Positions 50,679 through 61,036 of a stretch of 64,000 nt of DNA are shown in pieces (positions within the stretch are counted from its first letter, which is position 1; every line of letters begins with the position of its first letter). The notes beneath the pieces were generated by a model. It worked only from the letters and a program-made list of their open reading frames with translations, had not been told where the DNA came from and ran no database searches. The position numbers were made by a program, and so were the translations under genes. Source of the stretch: Paenibacillus sp. E222 (lineage in GTDB: Bacteria; Bacillota; Bacilli; Paenibacillales; Paenibacillaceae); assembly GCF_013401555.1 (NCBI RefSeq), contig NZ_CP058552.1, positions 4,154,001-4,218,000 on the forward strand, read 5' to 3'.

Positions 50679-51446
50679 ATGTTGAGGATTGGGAGTTATA
50701 CGTTTGAGTCAAGATTGCTTATGGGTACAGGCAAATTTTCGGACTTGGAAGTGCAGAGCCAGGCGGTTGAAGCCTCAGGTACGGAAGTATTAACGTTCGC
50801 CGTTCGGCGTTTGAATCTGGAAGAGCGCAACAAACAGCACTTTCTGGACACCCTGGACTTGAAAAGGTATACCCTTCTACCTAATACAGCGGGTGCTTCA
50901 ACAGCAGAGGAAGCTGTGCGAATCGCTGAACTTGCTCGAGCGTCAGGGCTTTGTGATATGATAAAAGTAGAAGTTATCGGCGATGGAATCACTTTGCTTC
51001 CTGACCCAATTGAAACCTATAAAGCTTGCGAAATTTTGCTTGAAAAAGGCTTTACGGTACTGCCTTATATCTCGGACGATGTTATGCTGGCCAAACGATT
51101 GCAACTACTCGGCGTACATGCTGTTATGCCTGGGGCTTCACCGATAGGGGCGGGAAGAGGCATTATTAATCCCTATAACCTGGAGATTATTATTGAACAA
51201 GCCGTCGTTCCTGTTATTGTGGATGCAGGACTTCGAGCACCTAAAGATGCTGCTTATGCGATGGAGCTGGGAGCTGACGGTGTTTTGTTGAATACGGCTG
51301 TGTCCGGATCCGGAGATCCGGTGAAGATGGCGAAGGCAATGCGATTGGGGGTTGAAGCAGGTAGACTGGCTTATGAGGCAGGCATGATTCCCGTTAAGCG
51401 CTATGCAGCAGCGAGCAGTCCCGCGGAAGGAATGGTTCACACATGA
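50679..51446 (+). CDS. thiG: Thiazole synthase ThiG, 255 aa
   Basis: Condenses deoxyxylulose phosphate, dehydroglycine and ThiS-thiocarboxylate. Signature segments: [84 protein letters not shown] and [14 protein letters not shown]. The catalytic Lys lies in IKVEV. The last 4 nt overlap thiF. Confidence 0.97.
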   Translation: MLRIGSYTFESRLLMGTGKFSDLEVQSQAVEASGTEVLTFAVRRLNLEERNKQHFLDTLDLKRYTLLPNTAGASTAEEAVRIAELARASGLCDMIKVEVIGDGITLLPDPIETYKACEILLEKGFTVLPYISDDVMLAKRLQLLGVHAVMPGASPIGAGRGIINPYNLEIIIEQAVVPVIVDAGLRAPKDAAYAMELGADGVLLNTAVSGSGDPVKMAKAMRLGVEAGRLAYEAGMIPVKRYAAASSPAEGMVHT

Positions 51447-52492
51447 CTAATCAGACACGATCTTCTGAACAGGGAGACCGCTATTCCAGACAGGAACGGT
51501 ATGCACCTATCGGTAAAGAAGGTCAACATCGATTGAATAACAGCAGAGTATTAATTGTTGGAGCGGGCGCGCTTGGTACGGGCATTGCTGAAACGCTGGT
51601 ACGTTCAGGAATTGGCCATATCACCATTGCAGATCGTGACTATGTGGAGTGGAGCAACCTGCAGAGACAGCAATTATATATCGAGCAAGACGCCATTCAG
51701 CGAATGCCCAAAGCGATGGCAGCAAAGAAGCGCCTATCTGACATTAATTCTACTGTTGAGGTTGTAGCCAAAGTGATGGACGTCAGAGTAGACGAACTGG
51801 AGGAACTGGTTCAGAATGCAGACTTGATCATGGATGCCACAGATAATTTTGATACCCGGCTATTAATAAATGATATGTCTCAAAAGTATCGTATTCCCTG
51901 GATTTACGGCGGATGTGTGGGCAGTTATGGAATTACCTACACATTTCTACCTGGCGAAACACCTTGTTTGAACTGCTTATTAGGTGAGGTTCCGTTAGGT
52001 GGGGACACCTGTGATACGTCAGGCATTATTCCTCAGGCGGTGCAGATGGTTACAGCTAATCAGACTGCGGAAGCGATGAAGTTTCTCAGTGGTAATTCAG
52101 GTGCGCTGAGACGCAAATTGTTATCATTCGATGTGTGGAGAAATGAATACATATCCATTAACGTCGATGGTGCCCGGAAAGAAGATTGTCCATCCTGCGG
52201 AGCAAAGGCTAACTATCCGTACCTCTCTGCCTCAAACTTGGAAAAAACCGACGTACTATGTGGCAGAGATACAGTACAGATTCGCCCTTCACGGCGAATG
52301 AATCTGGATCTACAGCATACGGCTGATCGCCTCGTTAAGCTGGAGGAAGGCCGCGTGGAGGCTAATCCGTTTTTGGTTTCTTTTACAACTGGAGCGCACA
52401 GGATGGTCATTTTTCAGGATGGTCGCGTCCTTGTTCATGGCACAAAAGATACGGCAGAGGCGCGTACGCTGGTTCATCGGTACTTTGGTTAA
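51443..52492 (+). CDS. thiF: ThiF adenylyltransferase (E1-like), 349 aa
   Basis: Adenylates the ThiS C-terminus. Nucleotide-binding [20 protein letters not shown], then [18 protein letters not shown] and [13 protein letters not shown]. Zinc cysteines are present in CLNC and CPSC. It is longer than ThiF (about 245) and resembles MoeB-type proteins, though no rhodanese-like Cys loop is seen at the C-terminus. Last gene of the operon. Confidence 0.93.
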   Translation: MTNQTRSSEQGDRYSRQERYAPIGKEGQHRLNNSRVLIVGAGALGTGIAETLVRSGIGHITIADRDYVEWSNLQRQQLYIEQDAIQRMPKAMAAKKRLSDINSTVEVVAKVMDVRVDELEELVQNADLIMDATDNFDTRLLINDMSQKYRIPWIYGGCVGSYGITYTFLPGETPCLNCLLGEVPLGGDTCDTSGIIPQAVQMVTANQTAEAMKFLSGNSGALRRKLLSFDVWRNEYISINVDGARKEDCPSCGAKANYPYLSASNLEKTDVLCGRDTVQIRPSRRMNLDLQHTADRLVKLEEGRVEANPFLVSFTTGAHRMVIFQDGRVLVHGTKDTAEARTLVHRYFG

Positions 52493-52511
52493 AGAAGAAA
52501 ATGAATGTTCC

Positions 52512-52542
52512 GAGTCCGTTCCTTCCGGGAATGGACTTTTTC
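52512..52542 (+). terminator. Rho-independent terminator of the thiamine operon
   Basis: AGTCCGTTCC / GGAATGGACT stem and T5. Confidence 0.75.
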
Positions 52543-52665
52543 ATTTTACGGCATGATAACTATACAACAATGCTGCGATACACAACGGTCACAAGATTGT
52601 GGAGTTCAAGTGTAATTTAAACCAACAAATATGTAGCAGCGTATAAGACAGGCCGGGTGAAAAAA

Positions 52666-53355
52666 ATGAAAACATCCATATTACTGGTTGGCAGGGGCGA
52701 GCTGGTATCTTCTACTCAAGGCATACTGTGTGCTGAAGGCTACCAAGTCGAGCAAATGGAATGGACAGATCTGAACCGTCTTTCTGAACTAACACTCACG
52801 AATCTCAATATGATCATATTAATAAATGAAGGATGCCATGAAGCTACCCTAAAAAATGGACTGGAGTCCTTCGTACACATAGGAGTTACTTCTCCATTGC
52901 TTGTCATAACTCCCAAGATATCGCCTGAATTAATTGTGGAATTGCTCGATTATGGCGCTAACGATGTGATGGAAGCACCTATTCACGATAAGGTGATGAT
53001 GGCCAGAATACGGAATCTTTTACGTGTGTTCTCGCATACATCACAGGAAGATGAAGAAGTCATTGTAGTGCATGATCTCAAGGTTAATCTGCGTTCACGT
53101 CGCGTAAGTCGTGCAGGTGAATATCTGGTGTTGACTCCGAAAGAATACGAATTGCTGGAGTTCTTGGCGCGTCATGTGAACGAGGCATGTCCCCGGAGTG
53201 TTATTTTGAGGGAAGTATGGGGATATGATTTTGCAATGGATACGAATGTGGTAGATGTGTATATCAAACATTTAAGGGTAAAGGTAGATAAGGGAAGGAG
53301 CGTCAAATTAATTCATACCGTGCGTGGAGTCGGTTATATGCTTCATACCCAATAA
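52666..53355 (+). CDS. Orphan OmpR-type response regulator with degenerate receiver, 229 aa
   Basis: C-terminal winged helix of the OmpR/PhoB type is intact (TPKEYELLEFLARHVNEACP; VWGYDFAMDTNVVDVYIKHL; VRGVGYMLHTQ). The receiver domain keeps the length, but the phospho-acceptor Asp is gone: the expected L-D-x-x-(M/L)-P strand reads NMIILINEGCHE. The N-terminal acidic pair is also replaced (LLVGRGELV). No kinase gene is next to it. Probably a phosphorylation-independent regulator. The start between GTG 52657 and ATG 52666 is uncertain. Confidence 0.85.
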   Translation: MKTSILLVGRGELVSSTQGILCAEGYQVEQMEWTDLNRLSELTLTNLNMIILINEGCHEATLKNGLESFVHIGVTSPLLVITPKISPELIVELLDYGANDVMEAPIHDKVMMARIRNLLRVFSHTSQEDEEVIVVHDLKVNLRSRRVSRAGEYLVLTPKEYELLEFLARHVNEACPRSVILREVWGYDFAMDTNVVDVYIKHLRVKVDKGRSVKLIHTVRGVGYMLHTQ

Positions 53356-53436
53356 AAGCGGTCGTATCGCCGCGGCTAACGAATTGCCTGTTTTCCACAT
53401 AACTCCTGTTTGAGCTGAGAATTTCATTGGGTAAAT

Positions 53437-53465
53437 ATAAAAGGACCGGTCATTAGATCCGGCCC
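53437..53465 (-). terminator. Rho-independent terminator of the NlpC/P60 gene
   Basis: Minus strand: GGGCCGG / CCGGTCC stem, 9-nt loop, TTTTAT. Confidence 0.78.
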
Positions 53466-53494
53466 TACTCGCTTCTTTATCTTCAAAATATGAG

Positions 53495-53995
53495 CTACAG
53501 TACGCGGCGAGCTTTAATATATGTTTTTTTCCAGTTCCCCGAGTTCAAGTCGGAAAGAGTTACACCTGGTGATCCGTACGTGTGCAGAATTTTTCCGTCG
53601 CCTGCATATACGCCTACGTGAGTAATATTGGAGCCTGTGGAGCGACTACCGCTGGAGAAGAAGACCAGATCTCCAACTTGCAGATTAGCTTTAGATACAG
53701 CTACGCCTTCTTTGGATTGCTTAACGGATGTACGTGGCAAATCAACACCATACTTTTTAAAGATGTATTTCATAAATGAAGAGCAGTCAAAATTTTGTGT
53801 AGTTGAAGTTGAAGCGCCAAATTTATATGGAGTTCCTGTAAAGGTTTTACCATAGTTCACAATTTGTTGTCCTGTGGATACAGAAGCGCTTGCTGCCTGT
53901 GCAACAGGTGCATTCGTCATTAATACAGCTCCAAAACCTAGTGTAGCGCACAACCCGACGGTTACGGCCTTTTGGACAAAGATGTTTGTTTTCAT
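53495..53995 (-). CDS. Secreted NlpC/P60 peptidoglycan endopeptidase, 166 aa
   Basis: Cell-wall hydrolase cleaving the D-gamma-Glu-diaminopimelate bond. Signal peptide residues 1-35 (cleavage near AQA-ASA). A short linker, then the catalytic domain: Cys71 in NFDCSSFMKYI, His126 in NITHVGVYAG and a polar third residue His138 in ILHTYG. No SH3 or LysM domain, so it is a minimal enzyme. GGAGGTACTC precedes the ATG. Confidence 0.92.
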   Translation of the reverse strand: MKTNIFVQKAVTVGLCATLGFGAVLMTNAPVAQAASASVSTGQQIVNYGKTFTGTPYKFGASTSTTQNFDCSSFMKYIFKKYGVDLPRTSVKQSKEGVAVSKANLQVGDLVFFSSGSRSTGSNITHVGVYAGDGKILHTYGSPGVTLSDLNSGNWKKTYIKARRVL

Positions 53996-54181
53996 GTGAG
54001 TACCTCCAAAATTCGTTTTCGTTTAGTTGCTAGAGTGAGTATAACAGCTTTGTAACAGCCTAGAAATTGGATGGAACCTGATCATCCTTAGGGCCGCAAC
54101 AGTTTGGGTTTGTTTATTAAAATACCATTAAAAATGTCAAAAAATTAATCATTGACGAGCCTTGAACGTTACAAATATAGA

Positions 54182-54209
54182 AAAGACCCTTGATATATCA
54201 AGGGTCTTT
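54182..54209. terminator. Rho-independent terminator after thiN
   Basis: A perfect 14-bp stem (AAAGACCCTTGATA and complement) with almost no loop. On the minus strand it follows the stop at 54278. Confidence 0.82.
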
Positions 54210-54277
54210 GATGTTTTATTTGATTATTTTTAATCTAAATCATAGGTTACAAAAACGTAATAAGTATAAGCGGAAGG

Positions 54278-54919
54278 TTAATCTTTGCTTTGAATAATGA
54301 GTAATAACCCGCTATCGATTGAGACGGTGCCAGTCTTTCCGAGCAGTTTGTTGCTAATCCCCAATGATTGACCCATACGTATAGTTGCTTGATCAAGCGG
54401 GTACATGAAACCTTCCAGCGTAATACCTGTTACTTCATTAGTGAGTGGGAGCAGGGAGATGTACTCATATCCACGGTCTTCCACATCAGCTTCGGAGGTC
54501 GTTAGCATCATATAATTGTGTTCATCCTGCAGAGTGCAGGAAATATGATGCTGCATAGCGCGGACCATAATATGTACGTTAGCCAGTGTATGATCCATGC
54601 GAGTGCCCGTTGCACCCAACATAAGAATGTCAGACGGCTCGAGATCCAACGCTATTTCAAATGCCATCTCGGTATCCGTCAAATCCTTATGCACCGGATC
54701 GCAGGTGATTATCCGTTCGCTGTGATCTCGTACACTCTCCCGTTCCTGCTCGGTAATGGAATCAAAATCTCCTACTGCGATATGTGGCTGTACCCCGTTT
54801 TCTATTAAGAATAACGCCCCACGATCGGCCGCGATAATAAGGTCATCTTTACCGATTTCATTTAGAAATTGGGGAGAGAGATTTCCGCCCGTAAAAATAA
54901 CAACTCGTTTCTTAGTCAT
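54278..54919 (-). CDS. thiN: Thiamine pyrophosphokinase, 213 aa
   Basis: Converts thiamine to TPP, the ligand of the riboswitch at 48224. Motifs: VVIFTGGNLS, IIAADRGALFL, AVGDFDSIT, KDLTDTEMAFEIAL, LMLGATGTRMDHTLANV. AAGGATG precedes the ATG. Not in the thi operon and no riboswitch in front of it. Confidence 0.93.
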   Translation of the reverse strand: MTKKRVVIFTGGNLSPQFLNEIGKDDLIIAADRGALFLIENGVQPHIAVGDFDSITEQERESVRDHSERIITCDPVHKDLTDTEMAFEIALDLEPSDILMLGATGTRMDHTLANVHIMVRAMQHHISCTLQDEHNYMMLTTSEADVEDRGYEYISLLPLTNEVTGITLEGFMYPLDQATIRMGQSLGISNKLLGKTGTVSIDSGLLLIIQSKD

Positions 54920-55099
54920 TCTATTTCATCCTTCCTGATCAATAAAAAACAATTCACTTCTAATTAAGGTGTTAATATGATGCAAAAATCATTCACAAAA
55001 CCAGTATAATCCACAAAATGTGGTTGCACAATTTCGGCATGCGCGGATACAATGGGTAGAGCAACATGGAGATGACTTGAAAAGTGAGGTTTGAACAGG

Positions 55100-55774
55100 T
55101 TGGACTTGCACATTTTTGAAGTATTCAGCATTATAGGTACCATCGCATTTGCAATGTCCGGAGCTTTCGTGGCAATGGAAGAAGAGTATGATATTTTGGG
55201 CGTGCTGGTGCTGGGTCTGGTGACCGCATTCGGAGGGGGAGTCATTCGTAATGTTCTCATTGGTGTACCCGTAACGATGCTGTGGAGCCAGGGAATGCTG
55301 ATTATGCTCGCTCTTATATCTGTCGCGATTGCGTTTGTACTTCCTCTTAAGTGGATTGGTCACTGGAAGCGGACTGAAGCGCTGTTCGATGCGATTGGAC
55401 TTGCAGCATTTGCGATTCAAGGGGCGTTATACGCGGCCGATATGGGACATCCCATTAGTGCGGTTATTGTAGCCGCAGTAATGACCGGTATAGGCGGAGG
55501 GATCATTCGTGATCTGCTGGCAGGAAGAAAGCCGTTAGTACTGCGCGATGAAATTTATGCTGTTTGGGCTATAACAGCTGGTTTCGCCATAGGTATGGGA
55601 TGGTTTACAACGAACGCTGGACTGTTAATATGCTTCGCCGCAGTTGTGTTCTTCCGGATGTGCTCTGTTCATTATAAATGGAAGCTGCCACGTCGTTCAC
55701 TGGTACAAACGGAGAGTGTAAAACCTCAGACAGCACCAGCGCCACTTAACCGCACCTTGAGTAAGGGGGAATAA
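55100..55774 (+). CDS. Trimeric intracellular cation channel (TRIC/YvgT family) protein, 224 aa
   Basis: The TTG at 55100 has GTGAGGT 9 nt upstream. Seven membrane segments in two repeated halves with the conserved glycine-rich motif twice: GLVTAFGGGVIRNVLIG and AVMTGIGGGIIRDLLAG. Family-typical. The basic C-terminal tail is likely cytosolic. One base separates it from the phosphatase gene, so the two are cotranscribed. Confidence 0.9.
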   Translation: MDLHIFEVFSIIGTIAFAMSGAFVAMEEEYDILGVLVLGLVTAFGGGVIRNVLIGVPVTMLWSQGMLIMLALISVAIAFVLPLKWIGHWKRTEALFDAIGLAAFAIQGALYAADMGHPISAVIVAAVMTGIGGGIIRDLLAGRKPLVLRDEIYAVWAITAGFAIGMGWFTTNAGLLICFAAVVFFRMCSVHYKWKLPRRSLVQTESVKPQTAPAPLNRTLSKGE

Positions 55775-55775
55775 C

Positions 55776-56246
55776 ATGATTAACGTTTTGTTTGTATGTT
55801 TGGGCAATATATGCCGCTCGCCGATGGCTGAGGCTGTCCTCCGTCATAAAGTGAGTGAAAGAGGACTTGATCAGCAAATTTCAGTGGACTCCGCAGGTAC
55901 AGGTGACTGGCATGTTGGCAAACCTCCGCATGAGGGGACTAGAACATTGCTGGATTCCTATAAAATTTCTTATGCCAATATGGCGGCAAGACAATTTGCG
56001 AGTGCGGACTTCACACATTTTGATTACATTATATGCATGGATGATTCCAACGCAGCTAACGTAAGAAGTGTAACAGGTGGTGCCGATGCGGAAATTATCA
56101 AGATGATGGATCTGCTGCCGGACGAGACGCTCCGTGAAGTACCTGATCCGTATTATACGGGGAATTTTGAAGAAGTGTACAGGCTGGTTGATGCAGGTTG
56201 TGACGTGTTGCTGGATCGGATTGAAAAGGAACATTCTTTGATATAA
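55776..56246 (+). CDS. Low-molecular-weight protein-tyrosine phosphatase (YfkJ-like), 156 aa
   Basis: P-loop VCLGNICRSPMAEAV with nucleophile Cys8 and Arg14, and general acid Asp in VPDPYYTGNFEEVY. Complete length. Dephosphorylates tyrosine or arginine residues. Cotranscribed with the channel gene. Confidence 0.95.
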   Translation: MINVLFVCLGNICRSPMAEAVLRHKVSERGLDQQISVDSAGTGDWHVGKPPHEGTRTLLDSYKISYANMAARQFASADFTHFDYIICMDDSNAANVRSVTGGADAEIIKMMDLLPDETLREVPDPYYTGNFEEVYRLVDAGCDVLLDRIEKEHSLI

Positions 56247-56304
56247 CATCGGTTACATTTGCTTGGAATGACAAGTGAGATACAACAGAAGAAGCCGGGC
56301 GGAC

Positions 56305-56329
56305 AAGCAGGAGAACCTGCTTCTTTTTT
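56305..56329 (+). terminator. Rho-independent terminator
   Basis: AAGCAGG / CCTGCTT stem, 4-nt loop, T6. Confidence 0.85.
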
Positions 56330-56403
56330 GAGTGTTGATGTAAGCGGTATCATGCGATTGCAAAACAAAAGCGGCATTTCAGCCGCCCTGTTCAATGATC
56401 GAA

Positions 56404-57138
56404 TTAATTTTCCTGAAAAAAGTAAAGCAATGCTTCCGGCAGCTCGTTCTGCCAGAATCCCCATTGGTGATGCCCGTCTTTCTCCTGATAGGAGACAAGC
56501 GCACCTCGTTTTTCAAGCAAATCACGGGTATCCCGGTTCAATTGAACAAAGTCATACGTGCCGGTGTCTGCTTCAAAGGCAGTCTCCTGCAAACCAACAA
56601 TCATCCAGATCGACAACCAGGACAAGTCTTCAGCTGCAGCGTAGATTTCCTGGGAAGCGGAGTAGAACGCTCCGGACATGCTGATGACACGTGTGAACAG
56701 GTCAGGATAGAGTAGAGCAAGATGAAGCGAAACGCTGCCACCCAATGAGTCGCCGGCAAGAACACGTTCCTGCGGAGAGCGGCGCACAGGATATTTCTCT
56801 TCTACATAGGGAATAATCTCTTCAGCGAAGCATGAGGTATACGCCTTGAACCGATCGCCGAAAGGGGCGTATTCCTGAGTTCTTACTGACACGTCAACCT
56901 GAACTCCTACTATAATGAAAGGTTCGGCTCCCTCGTCCAGAATGATACGGTTGGCAGTGGTGGCGATACGTCCAAAGTTGAAAAATTCTTCACCGTCCTG
57001 ACAATAAACGACAGGGTAGGATAACAATTCGTTATAACCTGGGGGAAGATAAATTCGTAGTGTTCGCTTCTCTCCGAGATAGCGGCTCTCAATCTCTTCC
57101 TTCACAATCGTGCGTTTCAAATAGCGGGAATCCGTCAT
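56404..57138 (-). CDS. Esterase-family alpha/beta hydrolase, 244 aa
   Basis: Fits the putative esterase family (enterochelin esterase / esterase D type, PF00756). Nucleophile elbow AGDSLGGSVSLHL with Ser131. Oxyanion-side VYCQDGEEFFNFG, and catalytic His in DGHHQWGFW near the C-terminus. AAAGGTGA precedes the ATG. Substrate unknown. Monocistronic, minus strand. Confidence 0.88.
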   Translation of the reverse strand: MTDSRYLKRTIVKEEIESRYLGEKRTLRIYLPPGYNELLSYPVVYCQDGEEFFNFGRIATTANRIILDEGAEPFIIVGVQVDVSVRTQEYAPFGDRFKAYTSCFAEEIIPYVEEKYPVRRSPQERVLAGDSLGGSVSLHLALLYPDLFTRVISMSGAFYSASQEIYAAAEDLSWLSIWMIVGLQETAFEADTGTYDFVQLNRDTRDLLEKRGALVSYQEKDGHHQWGFWQNELPEALLYFFQEN

Positions 57139-57308
57139 AAAACGTCACCTTTCTCGGTTAATTTTTGCATTCGACCGCGCAATACGGTAAGATTAACCTT
57201 GTGCGGGGATAGGTCAAATACGCAAACATGTATTATGCTGTTATACCAATATTAAGCCCCTGTTATACATACAATCCGGAAGGAAACATAAAAAAGTTAC
57301 GGATATCT

Positions 57309-57338
57309 TTGACGTATGCAGTGAAACAGGTGTATAAT
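57309..57338 (+). promoter_or_regulatory. pdh operon promoter
   Basis: TTGACG (57309-57314), 18-bp spacer, TATAAT (57333-57338). Confidence 0.75.
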
Positions 57339-57393
57339 AATATTATAACAGCGGAACTTGATATTCAAATTTTTTGTTGAGGTGAAGAAAAAA

Positions 57394-58461
57394 ATGAGCA
57401 AGGTTCCTTATGAAGTATATACGGAGGATGTAGAAGCTCTGTCCGTGCTGTCTCCTGACGGCGAAATCGTTAACAAAGACATGATGCCTAAACTTTCCGA
57501 CGATCAATTAAAAGAAATTATGTACCGCATGGTATTTACCCGTACTTGGGATGACCGTGCAGTAAACCTGGGCCGTCAAGGTCGTCTTGGTTTCTATGCT
57601 CCAGTATCTGGTCAAGAAGCTACAATGGTTGGTAGTGAATTTGCAATTGAAAAAGAAGACTTTGTATGTCCTGGCTATCGCGACATTCCGCAACTCGTGT
57701 GGCATGGACTTCCTCTTTATCAAGCGTTCCTGTACTCCCGTGGACACCAACATGGTGGACAAATCCCGGATGGCGTTAATGTGTTGATGCCGCAAATCAT
57801 CATTGGTGCACAAATCCTGCACGCAATGGGTATTGCTATGGGTTACAAATTGAAGAAACAAAAACAAGTTGTAATTACGTACACAGGTGATGGTGGTTCT
57901 TCAGAAGGTGACTTCTACGAAGGTCTGAACTACGCTGGTGTTTACAAATTGCCTGTTATTTTCTTCGTACAAAACAATGGTTATGCCATCACAACTCCTT
58001 TTGCAAAACAAACGGCAGCTCTGTCCATCGCTCACAAAGCGGTAGCAGCGGGTATCAAAGGTGTTAAAGTTGACGGTATGGACATCTTCGCAGTTATCAA
58101 AGCGGTTCAGGAAGCTGCTGAACGTGGTCGTAACGGCGAAGGCGCAACTCTGATCGAAGCAGTAACTTACCGTTTCCGTCCTCACTCCCTTTCTGACGAT
58201 GCTTCCAAGTATCGTACGAAAGAAGAAGAGGCTGAGTGGAGCGTAAAAGATCCAATCGCGCGTTTTGCTAAATATCTGGAGAAAAAAGGTCTGTGGACTG
58301 AAGAAGATACAGCACGTGTGAAAGAAGAAGCAAAAGCAAAAGTGAACGAAGAGATCAAAAAAGCGGAAAAAACCGAGAAAATGACGATTTCAGGCTTGAT
58401 CGACAGCATGTTCGAACAAACGCCTAAGCACTTGGAAGAGCAAAAAGCTGATTTCCAATAA
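57394..58461 (+). CDS. pdhA: Pyruvate dehydrogenase E1 alpha subunit, 355 aa
   Basis: Thiamine-pyrophosphate enzyme of the pyruvate dehydrogenase complex. GAGGTGAAG precedes the ATG at 57394. The TPP motif begins TGDGGSSEGDFYEGLNYAG and ends at VQNNGYAIT. FRPHSLSDDASKYR is the phosphorylation-loop region. Highly expressed-type codon use. A small hairpin (58487-58510) lies between it and pdhB. Confidence 0.97.
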   Translation: MSKVPYEVYTEDVEALSVLSPDGEIVNKDMMPKLSDDQLKEIMYRMVFTRTWDDRAVNLGRQGRLGFYAPVSGQEATMVGSEFAIEKEDFVCPGYRDIPQLVWHGLPLYQAFLYSRGHQHGGQIPDGVNVLMPQIIIGAQILHAMGIAMGYKLKKQKQVVITYTGDGGSSEGDFYEGLNYAGVYKLPVIFFVQNNGYAITTPFAKQTAALSIAHKAVAAGIKGVKVDGMDIFAVIKAVQEAAERGRNGEGATLIEAVTYRFRPHSLSDDASKYRTKEEEAEWSVKDPIARFAKYLEKKGLWTEEDTARVKEEAKAKVNEEIKKAEKTEKMTISGLIDSMFEQTPKHLEEQKADFQ

Positions 58462-58486
58462 GTTTTTTCCGATAAAGCATAAACAT

Positions 58487-58510
58487 CCGGGACGGGTTCC
58501 GGTGTCCCGG
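58487..58510 (+). other. Intergenic hairpin between pdhA and pdhB
   Basis: CCGGGAC / GTCCCGG with a 10-nt loop and no T-tract. Possibly an mRNA processing or stability element balancing subunit amounts. Confidence 0.45.
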
Positions 58511-58566
58511 TATACATGTATGAATTCAAATGTGAACTGTCAATGTTTAAGGAGGAAATGAAGCAA

Positions 58567-59544
58567 ATGGCACAAATGAACATGAAAGAAGCAATCCGTG
58601 ATGCGCTTCGCGTTGAGTTGAAACGTGATCCTAACGTTCTGCTTTTCGGTGAAGACGTAGGTAATGTAGGCGGCGTTTTCCGTGTAACGGAAGGTCTGCA
58701 AAAAGAGTTTGGCGAAGAGCGTGTATTTGATACTCCACTCGCTGAGTCCGCTATTGGCGGTCTGGCTGTAGGTTTGGGTGTTCAAGGCTTCCGTCCGGTT
58801 GCCGAGATCCAATTCGTTGGTTTTATCTTCGAAGCCCTTGACCAAATGGTAGTTCAAGCAGCTCGTATGCGTTTCCGCTCCGGCGGTAAATACAATTCTC
58901 CAATCGTATTCCGTACACCATTCGGTGGCGGTGTAAAAGCGGCAGAATTGCATACAGATTCCCTTGAAGGTTTGCTTACACAAACTCCGGGGATCAAAGT
59001 GGTAGTTCCTTCTAACCCTTACGATGCAAAAGGTCTGATGATCGCTTCTATTCGCGACAACGACCCTGTATTCTTCATGGAGCACTTGAACTTGTACCAT
59101 GCATTCCGTGCAGAAGTACCTGAAGAAGATTACACTGTTGAGCTGGGCAAAGCGAACGTTGTTCGTGAAGGTTCTGATGTAACGATCATTACTTACGGTA
59201 TGATGGTTCACACTTCTGTGAAAGCAGCAGAAGAGCTCGAAAAACAAGGAATCAAAGTTGAAGTTATCGACCTTCGTACGGTTAGCCCGATCGACATCGA
59301 TACGATCGTTGCTTCCATTAAGAAAACAAATCGTGCAATTGTTGTACAGGAAGCTCAAAAGAGCGCAGGTGTTGCAGCTGAAGTCATTGCCCAAATCAAT
59401 GAAAAAGCAATCCTGCACTTGGAAGCACCGGTTCTGCGTGTAGCTGGTCCGGATACTGTATATCCATTTGCACAAATTGAAGATACATGGCTTCCTAACC
59501 CAGCGCGTATCGTTGCTGCGGTTAACAAAGTCGTAAATTTCTAA
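58567..59544 (+). CDS. pdhB: Pyruvate dehydrogenase E1 beta subunit, 325 aa
   Basis: AAGGAGG lies 11 nt before the ATG at 58567. [50 protein letters not shown] and [17 protein letters not shown] are in family order. Forms the alpha2beta2 E1 with pdhA. Confidence 0.97.
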   Translation: MAQMNMKEAIRDALRVELKRDPNVLLFGEDVGNVGGVFRVTEGLQKEFGEERVFDTPLAESAIGGLAVGLGVQGFRPVAEIQFVGFIFEALDQMVVQAARMRFRSGGKYNSPIVFRTPFGGGVKAAELHTDSLEGLLTQTPGIKVVVPSNPYDAKGLMIASIRDNDPVFFMEHLNLYHAFRAEVPEEDYTVELGKANVVREGSDVTIITYGMMVHTSVKAAEELEKQGIKVEVIDLRTVSPIDIDTIVASIKKTNRAIVVQEAQKSAGVAAEVIAQINEKAILHLEAPVLRVAGPDTVYPFAQIEDTWLPNPARIVAAVNKVVNF

Positions 59545-59719
59545 TTTAATCATCTGACATGCCGCAAGGCGCAGTATGGTGATCCACACCGCAGCGCAAG
59601 CTGCACTGTAAACAGCCATTAGCCCCTTGAGTAACAGTTTATTGCACTAGCAGTAACGGTTGTTTCTTGGAGTTAAGGGTTTTTTTCAGGATTGAGACAT
59701 AATCAAGGAGGTTTTTCAG

Positions 59720-61033
59720 TTGGCTAAATTTGAATACAAATTCCCTGAACTGGGCGAAGGCCTTCACGAAGGCGAAATCATCAAGATGCACATCAAAGTC
59801 GGTGATAAAGTAACTGACGACGATATCATCATGGAAGTACAGAATGACAAAGCGGTCGTTGAAGTACCTTGTCCGGTTAACGGCACAGTAACAGAAGTAT
59901 TCGCAAAAGATGGCCAAGTTTGCCACGTTGGCGAAGTTGTTGCAATCATCGACGCTGAAGGCGAGCTTCCTGAGCAAGACGACGCTCCTGCAGGCGAGCA
60001 AGAAAAAGATGCAGCTCAAGGTGGAGCTGACACAAGCGGTTCTTCCGCAGCAGCTTCCAGCTCGGATGCAGCAAAAGAAGGCGGAAACAACAGCGTTCCG
60101 GCAGTACCTGCCAAAGACGTTCTGGCAACACCAAGCGTGCGCAAATTTGCCCGCGAACAAGGCGTAGACATCGCTCAGGTTAACGGTACTGGCAACAACG
60201 GTAAAGTTACCAAAGAAGATGTTGAATCCTTCAAAAACGGTGGCGGTTCTTCCGCAGCGGCATCTTCCGCAGCTCCGGCTCAAGAAGAGAAAAAATCCGC
60301 AGCACCAGCAGCAGCTGCAGCTGATCAACGTGTGGAAGAAGAGCGCGTACCATTCAAAGGTATCCGTAAAGCAATTGCCAATGCGATGGTTAAATCGGCT
60401 TACACAGCACCTCACGTTACAATCATGGACGAAGTGGACGTAACTGAGCTGGTTGCTTTCCGTACTCGCATGAAACCTATTGCTGAGAAAAAAGGTACAA
60501 AAGTTACTTATCTGCCATTCATCGTTAAAGCTCTGGTTGCAGCTTCCCGTGAGTTCCCAGCATTGAACGCTATGATTGATGAAGAAGCTAATGAAATTGT
60601 ATACAAAAAATACTACAACATCGGTATCGCTACAGATACAGACAACGGCCTGATCGTTCCTGTTATCAAAGATGCTGATCGTAAATCCATCTGGATGATC
60701 GCTGATTCCATTCGTGATCTGGCAGCTCGTGGCCGCGATGGCAAATTGAGCGCGAACGAAATGAGAGGAAGCACAATCTCCATCAGTAACATCGGTTCTG
60801 CTGGCGGTATGTTCTTCACTCCGATCATCAACTTCCCTGAAGTTGCAATTCTCGGAACTGGACGCATCAGCGAAAAAGCCGTTATCAAAAATGGCGAAGT
60901 TGTTGCAGCACCTGTAATGGCTCTTTCCCTGAGCTTCGACCACCGTATCATCGATGGCGCAACAGCACAAAACTTTATGAATTACATTAAACAGCTGCTC
61001 GCTAACCCTGAGCTGCTTGTTATGGAGGTGTAA
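59720..61033 (+). CDS. pdhC: Dihydrolipoamide acetyltransferase (E2), 437 aa
   Basis: TTG start with AAGGAGG 9 nt upstream. One lipoyl domain (1-78, lipoyl-Lys44 in [10 protein letters not shown]), an Ala/Ser-rich linker, E3-binding domain (about 133-170: [20 protein letters not shown]), a second linker, and the catalytic domain with the active-site [11 protein letters not shown] near the C-terminus. One lipoyl domain, as in Bacillus PdhC. The 175-bp gap before it has no gene. Confidence 0.97.
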   Translation: MAKFEYKFPELGEGLHEGEIIKMHIKVGDKVTDDDIIMEVQNDKAVVEVPCPVNGTVTEVFAKDGQVCHVGEVVAIIDAEGELPEQDDAPAGEQEKDAAQGGADTSGSSAAASSSDAAKEGGNNSVPAVPAKDVLATPSVRKFAREQGVDIAQVNGTGNNGKVTKEDVESFKNGGGSSAAASSAAPAQEEKKSAAPAAAAADQRVEEERVPFKGIRKAIANAMVKSAYTAPHVTIMDEVDVTELVAFRTRMKPIAEKKGTKVTYLPFIVKALVAASREFPALNAMIDEEANEIVYKKYYNIGIATDTDNGLIVPVIKDADRKSIWMIADSIRDLAARGRDGKLSANEMRGSTISISNIGSAGGMFFTPIINFPEVAILGTGRISEKAVIKNGEVVAAPVMALSLSFDHRIIDGATAQNFMNYIKQLLANPELLVMEV

Positions 61034-61036
61034 GAT

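Noticed and set aside
58540..59619. 359-codon minus-strand open frame opposite pdhB
   Set aside because: No ribosome site, composition unlike a real protein (Cys/Asn/Phe-rich), and a shadow of a clear E1 beta gene.
59639..60970. 443-codon minus-strand open frame opposite pdhC
   Set aside because: Cys- and Phe-rich translation with no motif; explained by codon bias of the E2 gene on the other strand.
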